DNA of 64,000 nucleotides from the NCBI RefSeq assembly GCF_042477335.2, contig NC_091247.1, positions 6,966,501-7,030,500 on the forward strand. Direction: 5' to 3'. The notes under the pieces are model-generated. The model was not told where the DNA came from and did no database searches. It saw only the letters and a program-made list of their open reading frames with translations. The position numbers were made by a program, and so were the translations under genes. Numbering within the stretch: the stretch's first letter is position 1; each line of letters begins with the position of its first letter. This stretch comes from Ovis canadensis. Its lineage: Eukaryota > Chordata > Mammalia > Artiodactyla > Bovidae. Shown here in pieces: positions 19,413 through 30,386 of this stretch.

Positions 19413-20931
19413 TCTGGAGCCAGACATCCTGGAATGTGAAGCCAAGGGGGCCTTAGAAAGCATCACTACGAACAAAGCTAGTGGAGGTGATGGAATTCCA
19501 GTTGGGCTATTTCAAATCCTGAGAGATGACACTGTGAAAGTGCTGCCCTCAATATGCCAGCAAGTTTGGAAAACTCAGCAGTGGCCACAGGACTGGAAAA
19601 GGTCAGTTTTCATTCCAATCCCAAAGAAAGGCAATGCCAAAGAATGCTCAAACTACTGCACAATTGCACTCATCTCACACGCTAGTAAAGTAATGCTCAA
19701 AATTCTCCAAGCCAGGCTTCAGCAATACGTGAACCGTGAACTCCCTGATGTTCAAGCTGGTTTTAGAAAAGGCAAAGGAACCAGAGATCAAATTGCCAAC
19801 ATCCACTGGATCATGGAAAAAGCAAGAGAGTTCCAGAAAAACATCTATTTCTGCTTTATTGACTATGCCAAAGCCTTTGACTGTGTGGATCACAATAAAC
19901 TGTGGAAAATTCTGAAAGAGATGGGAATACCAGACCACCTGACCTGCCTCTTGAGAAATCTGTATGCAGGGCAGGAAGCAACAGTTAGAACTGGACATGG
20001 AACAACAGACTGGTTCCAAATAGGAAAAGGAGTACGTCAAGGCTGTATATTGTCACCCTGCTTATTTAACTCATATGCAGAGTACATCATGAGAAACGCT
20101 GGACTGGAAGAAACACAAGCTGGAATAAAGATTGCCGGGAGAAATATCAATAACCTCAGATATGCAGATGACACCACCCTTATGGCAGAAAGTGAAGAAG
20201 AGCTAAAAAGCCTTTTGATGAAGGTAAAAGAGGAGAGCAAAAAAGTTGGCTTAAAGCTCAACATTCAGAAAATGAAGATCATGGCATCCGGTCCCATCAC
20301 TTCATGGGAAATAGATGGGGAAACAGTAGAAACAGTGTCAGACTTTATTTTTGGAGGATCCAAAATCACTGCAGATGGTGACTGCAGCCATGAAATTAAA
20401 AGACGCTTACTCCTTGGAAGAAAAGTTATGACCAACCTAGATAGCATATTCAAAAGCAGAGACATTGCTTTGCTGACTAAGGTCCGTCTAGTCAAGGCTA
20501 TGGTTTTTCCTGTGGTCATGTATGGATGTGAGAGTTGGACTGTGAAGAAGGCTGAGCACTGAAGAATTGATGCTTTTGAACTGTGGTGTTAGAGAAGACT
20601 CTTGCGAGTCCCTTGGACTGCAAGGAGATCCAACCAGTCCATTCTGAAGGAGATCAACCCTGGGATTTCTTCGGAAGGAATGATGCTAAAGCTGAAGCTT
20701 CAGTACTTTGGCCACCTCATGCGAAGAGCTGACTCATTGGAAAAGACTCTGATGCTGGGAGGGATTGGGGGCAGGAGGAGAAGGGGACGACCGAGGATGA
20801 GATGGCTGGATGGCATCACGAACTCGATGGACATGAGTCTGAGTGAACTCCGGGAGATGGTGATGGACAGGGAGGCCTGGCGTGCTGCGATTCATGGGGT
20901 CGCAAAGAGTTGGACACGACTGAGCGACTAA
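19413..20931 (+). pseudogene. BovB ORF2 reverse transcriptase remnant, two stops
   Basis: One frame runs from the truncation point to the natural stop TAA at 20929-20931, interrupted only by TGA at 20560-20562 and TAG at 20590-20592. An upstream ATG at 19372 belongs to flanking DNA. Motifs, counted from that ATG: FIDYAKAFD at residues 162-170 (catalytic motif A), then VRQGCILSPCLF, and YADD at residues 264-267 with both catalytic aspartates present. After the stops, [20 protein letters not shown] and [13 protein letters not shown] form the ORF2 C-terminus. The endonuclease domain is lost by truncation, so the copy is non-autonomous. The first stop fits a CGA-to-TGA change. Confidence 0.93.
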
Positions 20932-20955
20932 ACTGAACTGAACTGAACTGAACTA
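19413..20955 (+). mobile_element. BovB LINE, 5'-truncated, best-preserved copy
   Basis: 1.54 kb of sense BovB from the start of the RT domain to the (gaact)n tail. By eye it is much less diverged than the other BovB copies in the window. The (gaact)n pentamer run at ~20930-20955 is the BovB tail in place of poly(A). Confidence 0.96.
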
Positions 20956-21011
20956 TGACAGAAATCCAGCTGAATTTGATCAGGAAAAATGGGAAACTTA
21001 TGAACTCAGTG

Positions 21012-21237
21012 CATGCATGCATGCTAAGTCACTCCAGTCATGTCTAACTCTTCGCAACCCCATGGACTGTAGCCTGCCAGGCTCCTCTGTCCGTGGGATT
21101 CTTCAGGCAAGAATACTGCAGTGGGTAGCCATGCCCTCCTCCAGGGGCTCTTCCCCACCGGGGGATGGAACCTCATCTCTTATATCTCCTGTGTTGGCAG
21201 GCGGGTTCTTTACTGCTAGAGCCGCTTGGGAAGCCCT
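21012..21237 (-). mobile_element. Bov-tA SINE
   Basis: Complement is a near-full copy; plus strand shows tgctaagtcactccagtcat at the left and cttgggaagccc at the right. A gcatgcatgcatgc run borders its tail. Confidence 0.93.
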
Positions 21238-21433
21238 GTGAGCTTAAGTGTGAACCCAAACAGTGACAAGGGCAGGGATGGAGCATGCCTCGGGGAGCTC
21301 GTCCAGGTCTCTAGCTGTTCCTGCCTGCTTCTTTCTGCTTCTAAAGAATAGCCCTGTCTCGTTCCTCGCCACTGTCTGCGTGGTTTCCTTGGGCAGGTGG
21401 AAAGGGGCGACTTTGTAAAATATTTTCATTGGT

Positions 21434-21490
21434 GTATCAGTTCAGTTTCAGTTCAGTCGCTCAGTCGTGTATGACTCTTTGCGATCCCAT
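21434..21490 (-). mobile_element. Bov-A/BovB tail fragment
   Basis: cagttcagtttcagttcagt cgctcagtcgtg is the antisense tail only, ~57 bp. 21238-21433 has no recognised feature. Confidence 0.85.
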
Positions 21491-22215
21491 GAATCTTGAT
21501 TTAAAATGTTTTCTTAGTTTCAAGTGTACAGCAGTGCGAATCAGTTATACATACACATATATCCACTCGTTTTTAGATTCTTTTTCGACATAGGCCATTT
21601 CAGAGTACTGAGCAGAGTTCCTATGTCAATCGCAGCCCCCAACTTATAGGGGTGATTTTTAAAATACTAATTTCTTTTTCCTTTAATGGTCACTAATGTA
21701 TTTATTTTTTCATCTTCTTGAGTAAACTTTAATCATCTCTATTTTTCTACAAATTCTCTATTTCATGTTTTCATACATAGTGGCATAAAGTTGCTCATAG
21801 TACATGATTCTTAAATCTTCTGTATATGTAGTTTCACCCTCCTTTCATTCTTAGTATTAGATATTTGTGCCTTTTTTCTCCTTCCCTTGATTAATTTTGC
21901 TCGATGTTTGTATTATTGCCTTTTCAAAGAAACAATTTTAGCTGTGTTGATCATTTTTGTGATTGCTTCCTTTTCATCTGTGCTCTTTACTGTTTACTGC
22001 TTCAACTGTGGGGTTTTTTTTTAAGCTTCTTTAGTTGAAAGCTTTACTCCTTTATGTTTAAATCATTCTTGTTTTAGAGTAAATGCACTTAAGAGTATAT
22101 ATTTCTCCACAAGTGTCACTGAGGCTCCATTCTACAAGTCTTGTTTTGTATTTTTTTCTTTATCCTCAGTACCAAATGTTTCATACTTCCCATTGCAATT
22201 TCTGTTGATGTCTTT
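21491..22215 (-). mobile_element. L1 relic, antisense
   Basis: Left part (gtttcaagtgtacagcagtg, tcagttatacatacacatat) is the artiodactyl L1 3' region. Right part (ccttttcaaagaaacaattt, ttctacaagtcttgttttgt) resembles antisense L1 ORF2. Strongly AT-rich, frames destroyed. Two different L1 fragments may be joined here. Confidence 0.65.
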
Positions 22216-22391
22216 GGGCGAGGGTACTCAGTAAACCAACTTCCCTTTCCTCTCTCAAATGCCTAGTTTCTGAACTCAGAGACAAGGTGACAAGTGAGGG
22301 GAGGGTTTTGTGTTTGTCTTTTAACTCATTAAGAGAAGGTTGGAAGATGAGAATGATGGTAGATGTGACGCCAAATGGCTTTCCTAATACT

Positions 22392-22954
22392 GGTGACTGC
22401 AGCCATGAAATTAAAGGATGCTTGCTCTTTGGAAGGAAAGCTATGACAAACTTCAACACCATAGTAAAAACAGAGACATTACTTTGCTGACAAAGGTCCA
22501 GGTAGTCAAAGCTATGATTTTTCCAGTAGTCATGTATGGATGTGAGAGTTGGACCATAAAGACGTCCGAGCACTGAAGAATTGACACTTTTGAACTGTGG
22601 TGCTGGAGAAGACTCCTGAGAGTCCTTTGGACAGGAAGTAGATCAAACCAGTCACTCCTAAAGGAAATGAACCCTGAATGTTCATTGGAAGGACTGATGC
22701 TGCAGCTGAAGCTCCAATACTTTGGCTACCTGATGTGAAAAGCCAACTCGTTGGAAAAGACCCTGATGCTGGGAAAGATTAAAGGCAAAAGGAGAAGAGG
22801 GTGGCAGAGGATGAGATGGTTAAACAGCATCACTAACTCAATGGACGAGTCTGAGCAAACTCCAGGAGATAGTGAAGGACAGGGAAGCGTGGTATGCTGC
22901 AGTCCATGGGGTTGCAAACAGTCGGACATGACTTAGTGACTGAACAACAACAAA
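22392..22954 (+). mobile_element. BovB LINE, 5'-truncated
   Basis: Sense ORF2 C-terminal region from gactgcagccatgaaattaa to the tail tgactgaacaacaacaa. Encoded remnants include [12 protein letters not shown] and RMRWLNSITNSMD. More diverged than the copy at 19413. Confidence 0.92.
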
Positions 22955-23076
22955 TATTGGAAATGGGGATTTGGCAACCTAAACCCCTAGTCTCTGTGAT
23001 GCTGTGGGTGGTGGGTGGGGGACAGAGAATGAACACTGCCTATAAGCAGCTCACTCCCAAGAAGAGAAAGGAAGTT

Positions 23077-23571
23077 GGTAAATCAAGAAAGTCCATTTTA
23101 TTTTCTCCACATTGACCAGCTGAGTTACTCTTCCTCCATGGGGCAGAGAGAGACTGGGGAGTGCTACACTAATTTGGCACCCTCCACAAGAAGGAAACAA
23201 GGATTGGAAAGAAATGTTCCTCCAAGTGTGTTGTTCAGTTTTCAGAGTTACAGCTACAGTTAGTCTGCTTTGCTCTCGTTGCTGGCTTCTAATTTTGCTG
23301 CACTGTGGGTAGCAGGGTGGGTGCCTGCATTGTGGTCTGCTTTACATCCACTTCAAAATTTGCTCAGGCTTTCATTTATGATCCAACACAAGGGCAATTT
23401 TTTGAAATAAATGTTCATGTGTTCATGACAACTATGAACCTAATCCTTTTTTGATTCCTCAAATCAAACTTAGTCTTCCGGTCTTTGCTTTACTTATTTC
23501 AAGGTTAGTAGTTACATATAAAAAGCTTATTACTGGTGAGTCCTTCTGGTGATTTGTGACTTTAATCATCC
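23077..23571. repeat. ~490-bp direct repeat, copy 1
   Basis: Starts ggtaaatcaagaaagtcca and ends gtgactttaatcatc; pairs with 26453-26937 in the same orientation. The first ~70 bp are almost identical, overall perhaps 80-85 percent by eye, with one ~13-bp extra block in this copy near 23310. The two copies bracket a BovB insertion exactly. I do not recognise the sequence; frames within it (e.g. HIDQLSYSSSMGQRETG) are shared by both copies but broken. Confidence 0.85.
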
Positions 23572-26455
23572 TCTAGTCTAGTTCTAGTTAAGTCACTCAG
23601 TTGTGTCCGACTCTGAGACCTTATGGACTGCAGCACACCAGGCTTCCCTGACCATCACCAGCTCCTGGAACTTGCTCAAACTCAAGTCCAACAAGTCAGT
23701 GATGCCATCCAACCATCTCATCCTCTGTCGTCCCCTTCTCCTCCCGCCTTCAATCTCTCCCAGCATCAGGATCTTTTCCAAACAGTTCTTGTCCTCAGGT
23801 GGCCAAAGTATTGGAATTTCAGCTTTGGCATCAGTCCTTCCAATGAATATTCAGGACTGATTTCTTTTAAGATTTACTGGTTTGATCTCCTTGCTGTCCA
23901 AGGGACTCTCAAGAGTCTTCTCAAACACCACAGCTCAAAACCATAAATTCTTCAGTGTTCAGCTTTCTTTTTAGTCCAACTCTCATATCTATACATGACT
24001 ACTGGAAAAATCATAGCTTTGATTAACCAGACTTTTGTGGGCAAAGTAGTGTCTCTGTTTTTAAATATACTGTCTAGGTTGGTCATAGCTTTTCTTCCAA
24101 GGAGCAAGCACCTTTTGATTTCATGACTGCAGTCAATATCTGCAGCGATTTTGGAGCCCAAGAAAAGAAAGTCTCTCACTGTTTTCACTGTTTCCCCATC
24201 TATTTGTCATGAAGTGATGGGACCAGATGCCATGATCTTAGTTTTTTGAACGTTGAATTTTAAGCCTGCTTTTTCACTCTCTTCTTTCACTTTCAGCAAG
24301 AGGCTCTTTAGTTCCTCTTCACTTTCTGCCATAAGGGTGGTGTCATCTGCGTATCTGAGATTATTGGTATTTCTCCTGGCAATCTTGATTTCAGCTTGTG
24401 CTTCATCCAGCCCTGAATTTCGCATGATGTACTCTGCATAGAAGTTAAATAAGCAGGGTGACATTATACAGCCTTGTCATACTCCTTTCCCTATTTGGAA
24501 CCAGTCTGTTGTTCCATGTCCAGTTCTAACTGTTGCTTCTTGACCTGCATACAGATTTCTCAGGAGGCAGGTAAGGTGGTCTGGTATTCCCATCTCTTGA
24601 AGAGTTTTCCACAGTTTGTTGCGATCCACACAGTCAAAGGCTTTGGCATAGTCAACAAAGCAGAAGTAGGTGTTTTTCTGGAATTCTCTTGCTTTTTCTG
24701 TAATCCAAGGGATGTTTGCAATTTGATCTCTGGTTCCTCTGCCTTTCCTAAATCCAGCTTGAACATGTGGAAGTTCACAGTTAATGTACTATTGAAACCT
24801 GGCTTGGAGAATTTTGAGCATTACTTTGCTAGCATGTGAAATGAGTGCAGTTGTGTGGTAATTTGAGCATTCTTTGGCATTGCCTTTCTTTGGGATTGAA
24901 GTGAAAACTGACATTTTCCAGTCCTGTGGCCACTGCTGAGTATTTTCCAAATTTGTTGGCATATTGAGTGCAGCACTTTAACAGCATCATCGTTTAAGAT
25001 TTGAAATAGCTCAACTGATTTTCCAGCCCGGGAATCTGGCAAAGGGACTGAGAACCCCCAGAGAATTTGACTTTGGACGCCAGTGGGATTTAATTACAGA
25101 ATTTACATAGGACTGGGGAAACAGACACTTGGAGGGCACAAACAGAACCTTGTGTGCATCAGGACCAGGAGAAAGGAGCAGTGACCCTATGAGAGACTGA
25201 TTCAGACTCACCTGGGAGTGTCCAGAAGTCTCTGGGGGAGACGTGGGTCGGCGGCAGCCTGCTGCAGGGTCTGGGGCACTGAGTGTGGCAGTGCGTGCAC
25301 GGGACCTTTGGAAGGAGGTCGCCATCATCTTCAGTAGCTCCACCATAGTTTGGCCTCAGGTCAAACAACAGGGGGGGAACACAGCCCTGCCCATCAACAG
25401 AAAACTGGACTAAAGATTTACTGAGCATGGGCCCACCCATCAGAACAAGACCCAGTTTCCCCCACAGTCAGTCTCTCCCATCAGGAAGCTTCCATAAGCC
25501 TCTCATCCTTATCCCTCAGAAGGCAGACCTAATGAAAATCACAGTTATAGAAAGCTAATCAAACTGATCACATGGACCACAACCTTGTCTAACTCAATGA
25601 AACTGTGAGCCATGCCATGTAGGACTACCCAAGACAGATGGGTCATGGTGGAGAGTTCTGACAAAATGTGGTCCACTTGAGAAGGGAATGGCAAACCACT
25701 TTGGTATTCTTGCCTTGAGAACCCCATGAACAGTATGAAAAGGCAAAAAGATCGGACACTGAAAGATGAACTCCCTAGGTCAGTAGGTGCCCAATATGCT
25801 ACTGGAGATCAGTGGAGAAATAACTCCAGAAAGAATGAAGAGATGGAGCCAAAGCAAAAACAACTCCCAGTTGTAGTTGTGACTGGTGATGGAAGTAAAG
25901 TCCAATGCTATAAAGAACAATATTGCATAGGAACCTGGAATGTTAGGGCCATGAATCAAGGTAAATTAGAAGTGGTCAAACAGGAGATGGCAAGAGTGAA
26001 CATCGACATTCTAGGAATCAGTGAACTAAAATGGACAGGAATGGGTGAATTTAATTGAGATAACCATTTTATCTACTACTGCAGGCAGGAATCCCTTAGA
26101 AGAAATGGAGTAGCCCTCATAGTCAACAAAAGAGTCCAAAATGCAGTACTGGATGCAATCTCAAAAATGACGGAGTGATCTCTGTTCATTTCCAAGGGAA
26201 ACCATTCATTATCACAGTAATCCAAGTCTATGCCCCAATCAGTACTGCTGAAGAAGCTGAAGTTGAACCATTCTATGAAGACCTACAAGACCTTCTAGAA
26301 CTAACACCCCCAAAAGATGTCCTTTTCATCATAGGGGACTGGAATGCAAAAGTAGGAAGTCAAGAGATACCTGGAGTAGCAGGCAAATTTGGCTTTGGAG
26401 TACAAAATGAAGTAGGGCAAAGGCTAACAGAGTTTTGCCAAGAGAACGCACTGGT
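23572..26455 (-). mobile_element. BovB LINE with inverted 5' segment
   Basis: 23572 to ~25016 is minus-strand BovB from the tail through ORF2 to the N-terminal RT region (complement has LRYADDTTLMAES near 24320-24370). About 25050-26455 is plus-strand BovB: 5' leader, then the endonuclease domain (YCIGTWNVRAMNQGKLEVVK near 25925-25985; ITVIQVYAPI near 26213-26243; GDWNAKVGSQE near 26336-26370). Read on the minus strand this is inverted 5' half followed by sense 3' half, the twin-priming arrangement. About 0.9 kb between the halves is missing. Stops (e.g. in-frame TGA after GMGEFN at ~26056) make it inactive. Confidence 0.88.
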
Positions 26456-26937
26456 AAAGCAAGTCAGCCAATTTTATTTTCCCCACATTGACCAGCTGAG
26501 TTACTCTTCCTCCATGGGGCAGAGAGAGACTGGGAGTGCTACGCTAATTTAGCTCCCTCCGCAAAGAAGGAAATATAAGGACTAGGAAAGAAATGCTCCT
26601 ACAGGTGTGCTTTCTAGTTTTCCAAGTTACAGCTGTAGTTAGTTTGCCTTTGCTATTTTTGTTGGCTTCCAATTTTGAGGCATTGTGGGAAGAGAATGTG
26701 GTCTGCTTTACATCCATTTCAACATCTGCTCAGGCTTTCATTTATGACCCAACACAGGGACAACTTTTTACGTAAATGTTCATATATTCATGACGACTAT
26801 GAAGCCATTCCTTTTGTGATTCCTCAATTCAAACTAATTCTTTCAGTTTTTGCTTTACTTATTTCAAGGTTAGTAGTTACATATGAAAAGCTTATTACTG
26901 GCCAGTCTTTTTGGTGATTTGTGACTTTAATCATCTT
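26453..26937. repeat. ~490-bp direct repeat, copy 2
   Basis: Same orientation as copy 1. It begins ggtaaagcaagtcagcc directly at the BovB break point (shared ggt microhomology) and ends gtgactttaatcatc, then continues into antisense L1. A 60-codon frame (26593-26775) is open here but broken in copy 1. Confidence 0.85.
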
Positions 26938-27286
26938 CTCATGTCCCTCTTTATCTCTCTTTAGTATTTCTTGGCCTTGGGTGTATTTTTCCTGATATTA
27001 ATATTCTATGTCAGCTTTCTTTTGGTGACTATTTGCCTGGTATGTCTTTTCCCATTATTTTATTTTCAGTCTTTCCGTTTTCTTTTGCTTTAGAGTGTTC
27101 CTTCTAAGCAATAGTCTATTGTGTTTTGTTTTGATCCAATATGACATTCTCTGTCTTTAAGGAGACAAACAAAATCAATTTACATTGGTAATGACTGTTG
27201 ATATACTTAGACTTACTTCTACCATTTTATTTTGTGTTCTCATTACACTGCCTCTTTAATTTATTATTTCTCATGTGTTAGCATCC

Positions 27287-27363
27287 ATGGACAGAAGAGC
27301 CTGACAGGCTGCAGTCCATGGGGTCGCAAGAGTTAGATGTGACTAAGCAACCAAGCACAACAC
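27287..27363 (+). mobile_element. Bov-tA 3' part
   Basis: catccatggacagaagagcc through gactaagcaaccaagcacaa is the sense tail half of Bov-tA without its head. Confidence 0.85.
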
Positions 27364-27517
27364 ACAGCATCTATTAAATTTATAGTTCTCTTTATTATCC
27401 TTTTTTTCTTTGATAGTTTTGAAATTATAGATGTATTTCTGTTGTTTAACTGGTTTCTCTTAAACTTTTGACATTGATACCCAGGTATATATTTTCCCAA
27501 CAATGTCCAAAGCTGTG

Positions 27518-27745
27518 CTGTCCAATAAAAATATAATGAGTCCCATTATTATTTAAAATTTTCTAGTAACCATATTAAAAAGAAACAGGTGAAATTAATT
27601 TAAATAATATGCTTTATTTAACATAATATATCAAAAGGAATATTTCAGAGTATAATCAATGTAAGATTATTAATAGAATAGTTTCTATTTTCTGGCTAAA
27701 CCTTGAAATCTGTGTAGTTTATACTTACCAGCATATCTCATTTTG
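27518..27745. mobile_element. hAT-like DNA transposon relic
   Basis: gctgtgctgtccaataaaaa, tttctagtaaccatattaaa and aacaggtgaaattaatttaa are characteristic of an old short hAT-type family with ctgtccaata ends. A relative in the other orientation lies at 41429. Exact family not assigned. Confidence 0.5.
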
Positions 27746-27794
27746 GTTTTTGGTTTTGTCTGTTCTTTACTCTTGTCTGTTCTATTTTATTCTT

Positions 27795-28023
27795 TTTTAA
27801 TTTTTTAAACTTCTTATTTGGCTGCATCAGACGTTAGCTGCAGCATGCGGGATCTTTTGTCGTGGTGCACTGATTCTCTAGTTGTGGCTTGGGGGCTTCT
27901 CTTGTGGGGTGCGGGCTTAGTTGCTCTGTTACATGTGGGATCTTAGTTCCCGACAAGGGATCGAACCTAGGTCTCTTGCATTGCAAGGGGGATTCTTAAC
28001 CACTGGATCACCAGGGAAGTCCC
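27795..28023 (-). mobile_element. CHR-type SINE, long form
   Basis: Complement head at right (ggatcaccagggaagtccc), core gatcttagttcccgacaagg, body gtgcgggcttagttgctctg, A-rich tail at left. Confidence 0.92.
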
Positions 28024-28121
28024 TAAACTTTTCATTTTATCTTGGAGTATAGCCAGTTAATTGTTGTGATAGTTTCAGGTGGACAGCAAAGGGACTCAGC
28101 CATACACATACATGTATCTCC

Positions 28122-28336
28122 GTTCAGTTTAGTCGGTCAGTCATGTCCAACTCTTTGTGACCCCATGGACTGCAGCACGCCAGGCTTCCCTGCCCATCAC
28201 CAACTCCCACAGCCTGCTGAAACTCATGTCCATCGAGTTGCTGATGCCATCCAACCATCTCATCCTCTATCTTCCCCTTCTCCTCCTGCCTTCGACCTTC
28301 CCCAGCATCAGGGTTTTTTCCTATGAGTCGGTTCTT
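28122..28336 (-). mobile_element. BovB 3'-end fragment inside L1
   Basis: gttcagtttagtcggtcagt through cagcatcagggttttttcc is antisense BovB tail and ORF2 end, inserted into the L1 3' region between tgtatctcc and gctgttacatat. Confidence 0.92.
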
Positions 28337-28796
28337 TGCTGTTACATATATCACTGAGCAGAGTTCCCTGTGCTACACAGTCTTTCATTGGTTGTTATCC
28401 ATTTAAAATACAGCAGTGTATACATGTTGATCCAAAATTCCCTAACTGTCCCTTCCTTGCATCCTTCCTCCCCTGCTAACCATAAGTTTATTGCCCAAGT
28501 CTGTGAGTCTGTCTCTGTTTTGTAAATAAGTTCATTTGAGTAATTTCTTGTTAGAATGTGCATCTAAGGGATGTCATACAATATTTCTCTTTCTCTGTCT
28601 GACTTACTTCATTCAGTATGGCAGTCTCTAGGTCCATTGACGTTGCTGCAAATGGCGGTATTTCATTCGTTTTAATGGCCGAGTAATATTCCATTATATA
28701 TGTACTATGTCTTCCTTATCCATTCCTCTGGATATGTGATTTGCAAATGCTTTCTCTCAACCAGTAGTTCATCTTTTCTCCTAACAGTGTCTTTTA

Positions 28797-29044
28797 AAAG
28801 CTTAGTTGGTTTGGCTGCATCAGCTCTTAATTGCGGCATGCGGGATCTCCGCTATGTCATGTATCATCCTTCACTGTGGAGCGTGGACTCTTTAATTTTG
28901 GCGCATAGACCCAGAAGTTGTGGCCCACAGGCTTAGTTGCTTAGCAATGTGTGTGATCTTTGCTCCCTGACCAAGGATCAAATCCACATCCCCTGGATTG
29001 CAAGGGGAATTCTGAACCACTAGACCACCAGGGAAGTCTTCAAG
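28797..29044 (-). mobile_element. CHR-type SINE with perfect 11-bp TSD
   Basis: TSD agtgtctttta at 28786-28796 and 29045-29055 brackets a long-form antisense copy. Removing it restores continuous antisense L1 sequence. Confidence 0.93.
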
Positions 29045-29946
29045 AGTGTCTTTTACAGAAGCAAAGTTTAACATTTTTGATATAACATAATTTATCATTT
29101 TTTCTTTTATTTGTTCTTGTTCAGTTGCTAAGTCGTGACTGAGTCTTTGCAACCCCATGGATGGCAGCACACCAGGATTCCCTGTCCCTCACTGTCTCCC
29201 AGAGTTTGCTCAAATTCACATCCGTTGAGTCAGTGATGCCATCTAACCATCTCATCCTCTGCTGCCCCCTTCCCCTTTTGCCTTCAATCTTTTCCAGCAT
29301 CAGGGTCTTTTCCAATCATCAAGTGGCCAAAGTGTTGAAGCTTTCAGCTTCAGCATCAGTTCTTCCAATGAATATTCAGGATTAATTTCCTTTAGGACTG
29401 ACTGGTTTGATCTACCCTGCAGTCCAAGGAACTTTCAAAGAGTCCTCTCCAGCACCGCAATTCAAGGGCATCAGTTCTTTGATGCTCAACCTTCCTTATG
29501 GTCCATCTCTCACACCCATACATGACTACTGGAAAAACCATAGCTTTGACTACATGGACTTTTGTTGGCAAAGTAACGTCTCTGCTTTTTCTTTTTATTT
29601 ATTTATTTATTTATTTTTTACCATCCATCATTTTTATTATTGGTCCTATTAGTGGATTTAGACAAAGCAGACAATTGCAAATCAACTCTTCCATCAGCAA
29701 ATTTAGTACTTATCTAGATTACCTTAATTACTATAGTTTGTATTGAATATTTAAAAACAAGATATTTATTATTAGTTTTTGAAGCCTCAATATAGATATG
29801 ACTTCTGACAGGACAGGCTTTCACAAGTATTGAAAATAGTTTCCAGATCTTCTGTCTTCTTTTGAAGATCTTAGGAGATTCATAAGGACAACAGATTTGA
29901 TGACTGGAGTTACCATCCAAGAGGAAAATTAACGTGAAATTACAAA

Positions 29947-30075
29947 TCTTTTTTTTTTTTTGCTTGGTAGTGTTCTGCTCATGAGATCTGAGTTTCCTGA
30001 CCAGGGCTTGAGCCTGGGTCATGGCAGTGAAAGTGCTGAGTCCTAACCACTGGACTGCCAGGGAACTCTCTAAAT
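29947..30075 (-). mobile_element. CHR-type SINE within the retrocopy
   Basis: ttgcttggtagtgttctgct, gagtttcctgaccagggctt and aaccactggactgccaggga; antisense, diverged, with a T12 tail at left. Confidence 0.85.
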
Positions 30076-30159
30076 GGCAAGTCTTGATTGTTCTTACTTT
30101 TTAACAAAATACTCAACAGAATTTTAAAAAGACAAAAAAATGTTGCATTTACATAAAAG

Positions 30160-30386
30160 TGAAGTTGCTCAAAAGTGTTTGACTCTTTGTGACCCCATGG
30201 ACTACACAATCCATGGAATTCTCTAGGCCAGAATATTGGAGTGGGTTGCTGCTGCTGCTACTACTGCTAAGTCGCTTCAGTCGTGTCCAACTCTGCGATC
30301 CCAGAGACAGCAGCCAACCAGGCTCCCCCATCCCTGGGATTCTTCAGGCAAGAACACTGGAGTGGGTTGCCATTTCCTTCTCCAAT
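30160..30386 (-). mobile_element. Bov-A2 SINE (dimer)
   Basis: Two antisense Bov-A monomers: 30160-30247 (partial, gttgctcaaaagtgtttgac) and 30248-30386 (tgctgctgctactactgcta agtcgcttcagtcg). Its right end coincides with the retrocopy TSD. Confidence 0.9.

Larger units (their letters stand above)
29591..30386 (-). pseudogene. Processed retrocopy of an unidentified transcript, inserted in BovB
   Basis: Perfect 13-bp TSD gtctctgcttttt at 29578-29590 and 30387-30399. The left end is poly(T)-like (tttatttatttatttattt, 29595-29620), the antisense of a 3' poly(A)/A-rich tail, so the copied RNA reads on the minus strand. The non-repeat part (29621-29946 and 30076-30160) is AT-rich and looks like 3' UTR. 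A minus-strand frame at 29714-30022 (HQICCPYESPKIFKRRQKIW) matches nothing I know. A CHR SINE lies within it and a Bov-A2 at its 5' end lacks a TSD of its own, so both may have been part of the source transcript. Confidence 0.65.

Noticed and set aside
29714..30022. 102-codon minus-strand frame as a functional retrogene
   Set aside because: Begins inside a CHR SINE and its T-run, and the rest looks like 3' UTR sequence; no protein family recognised.
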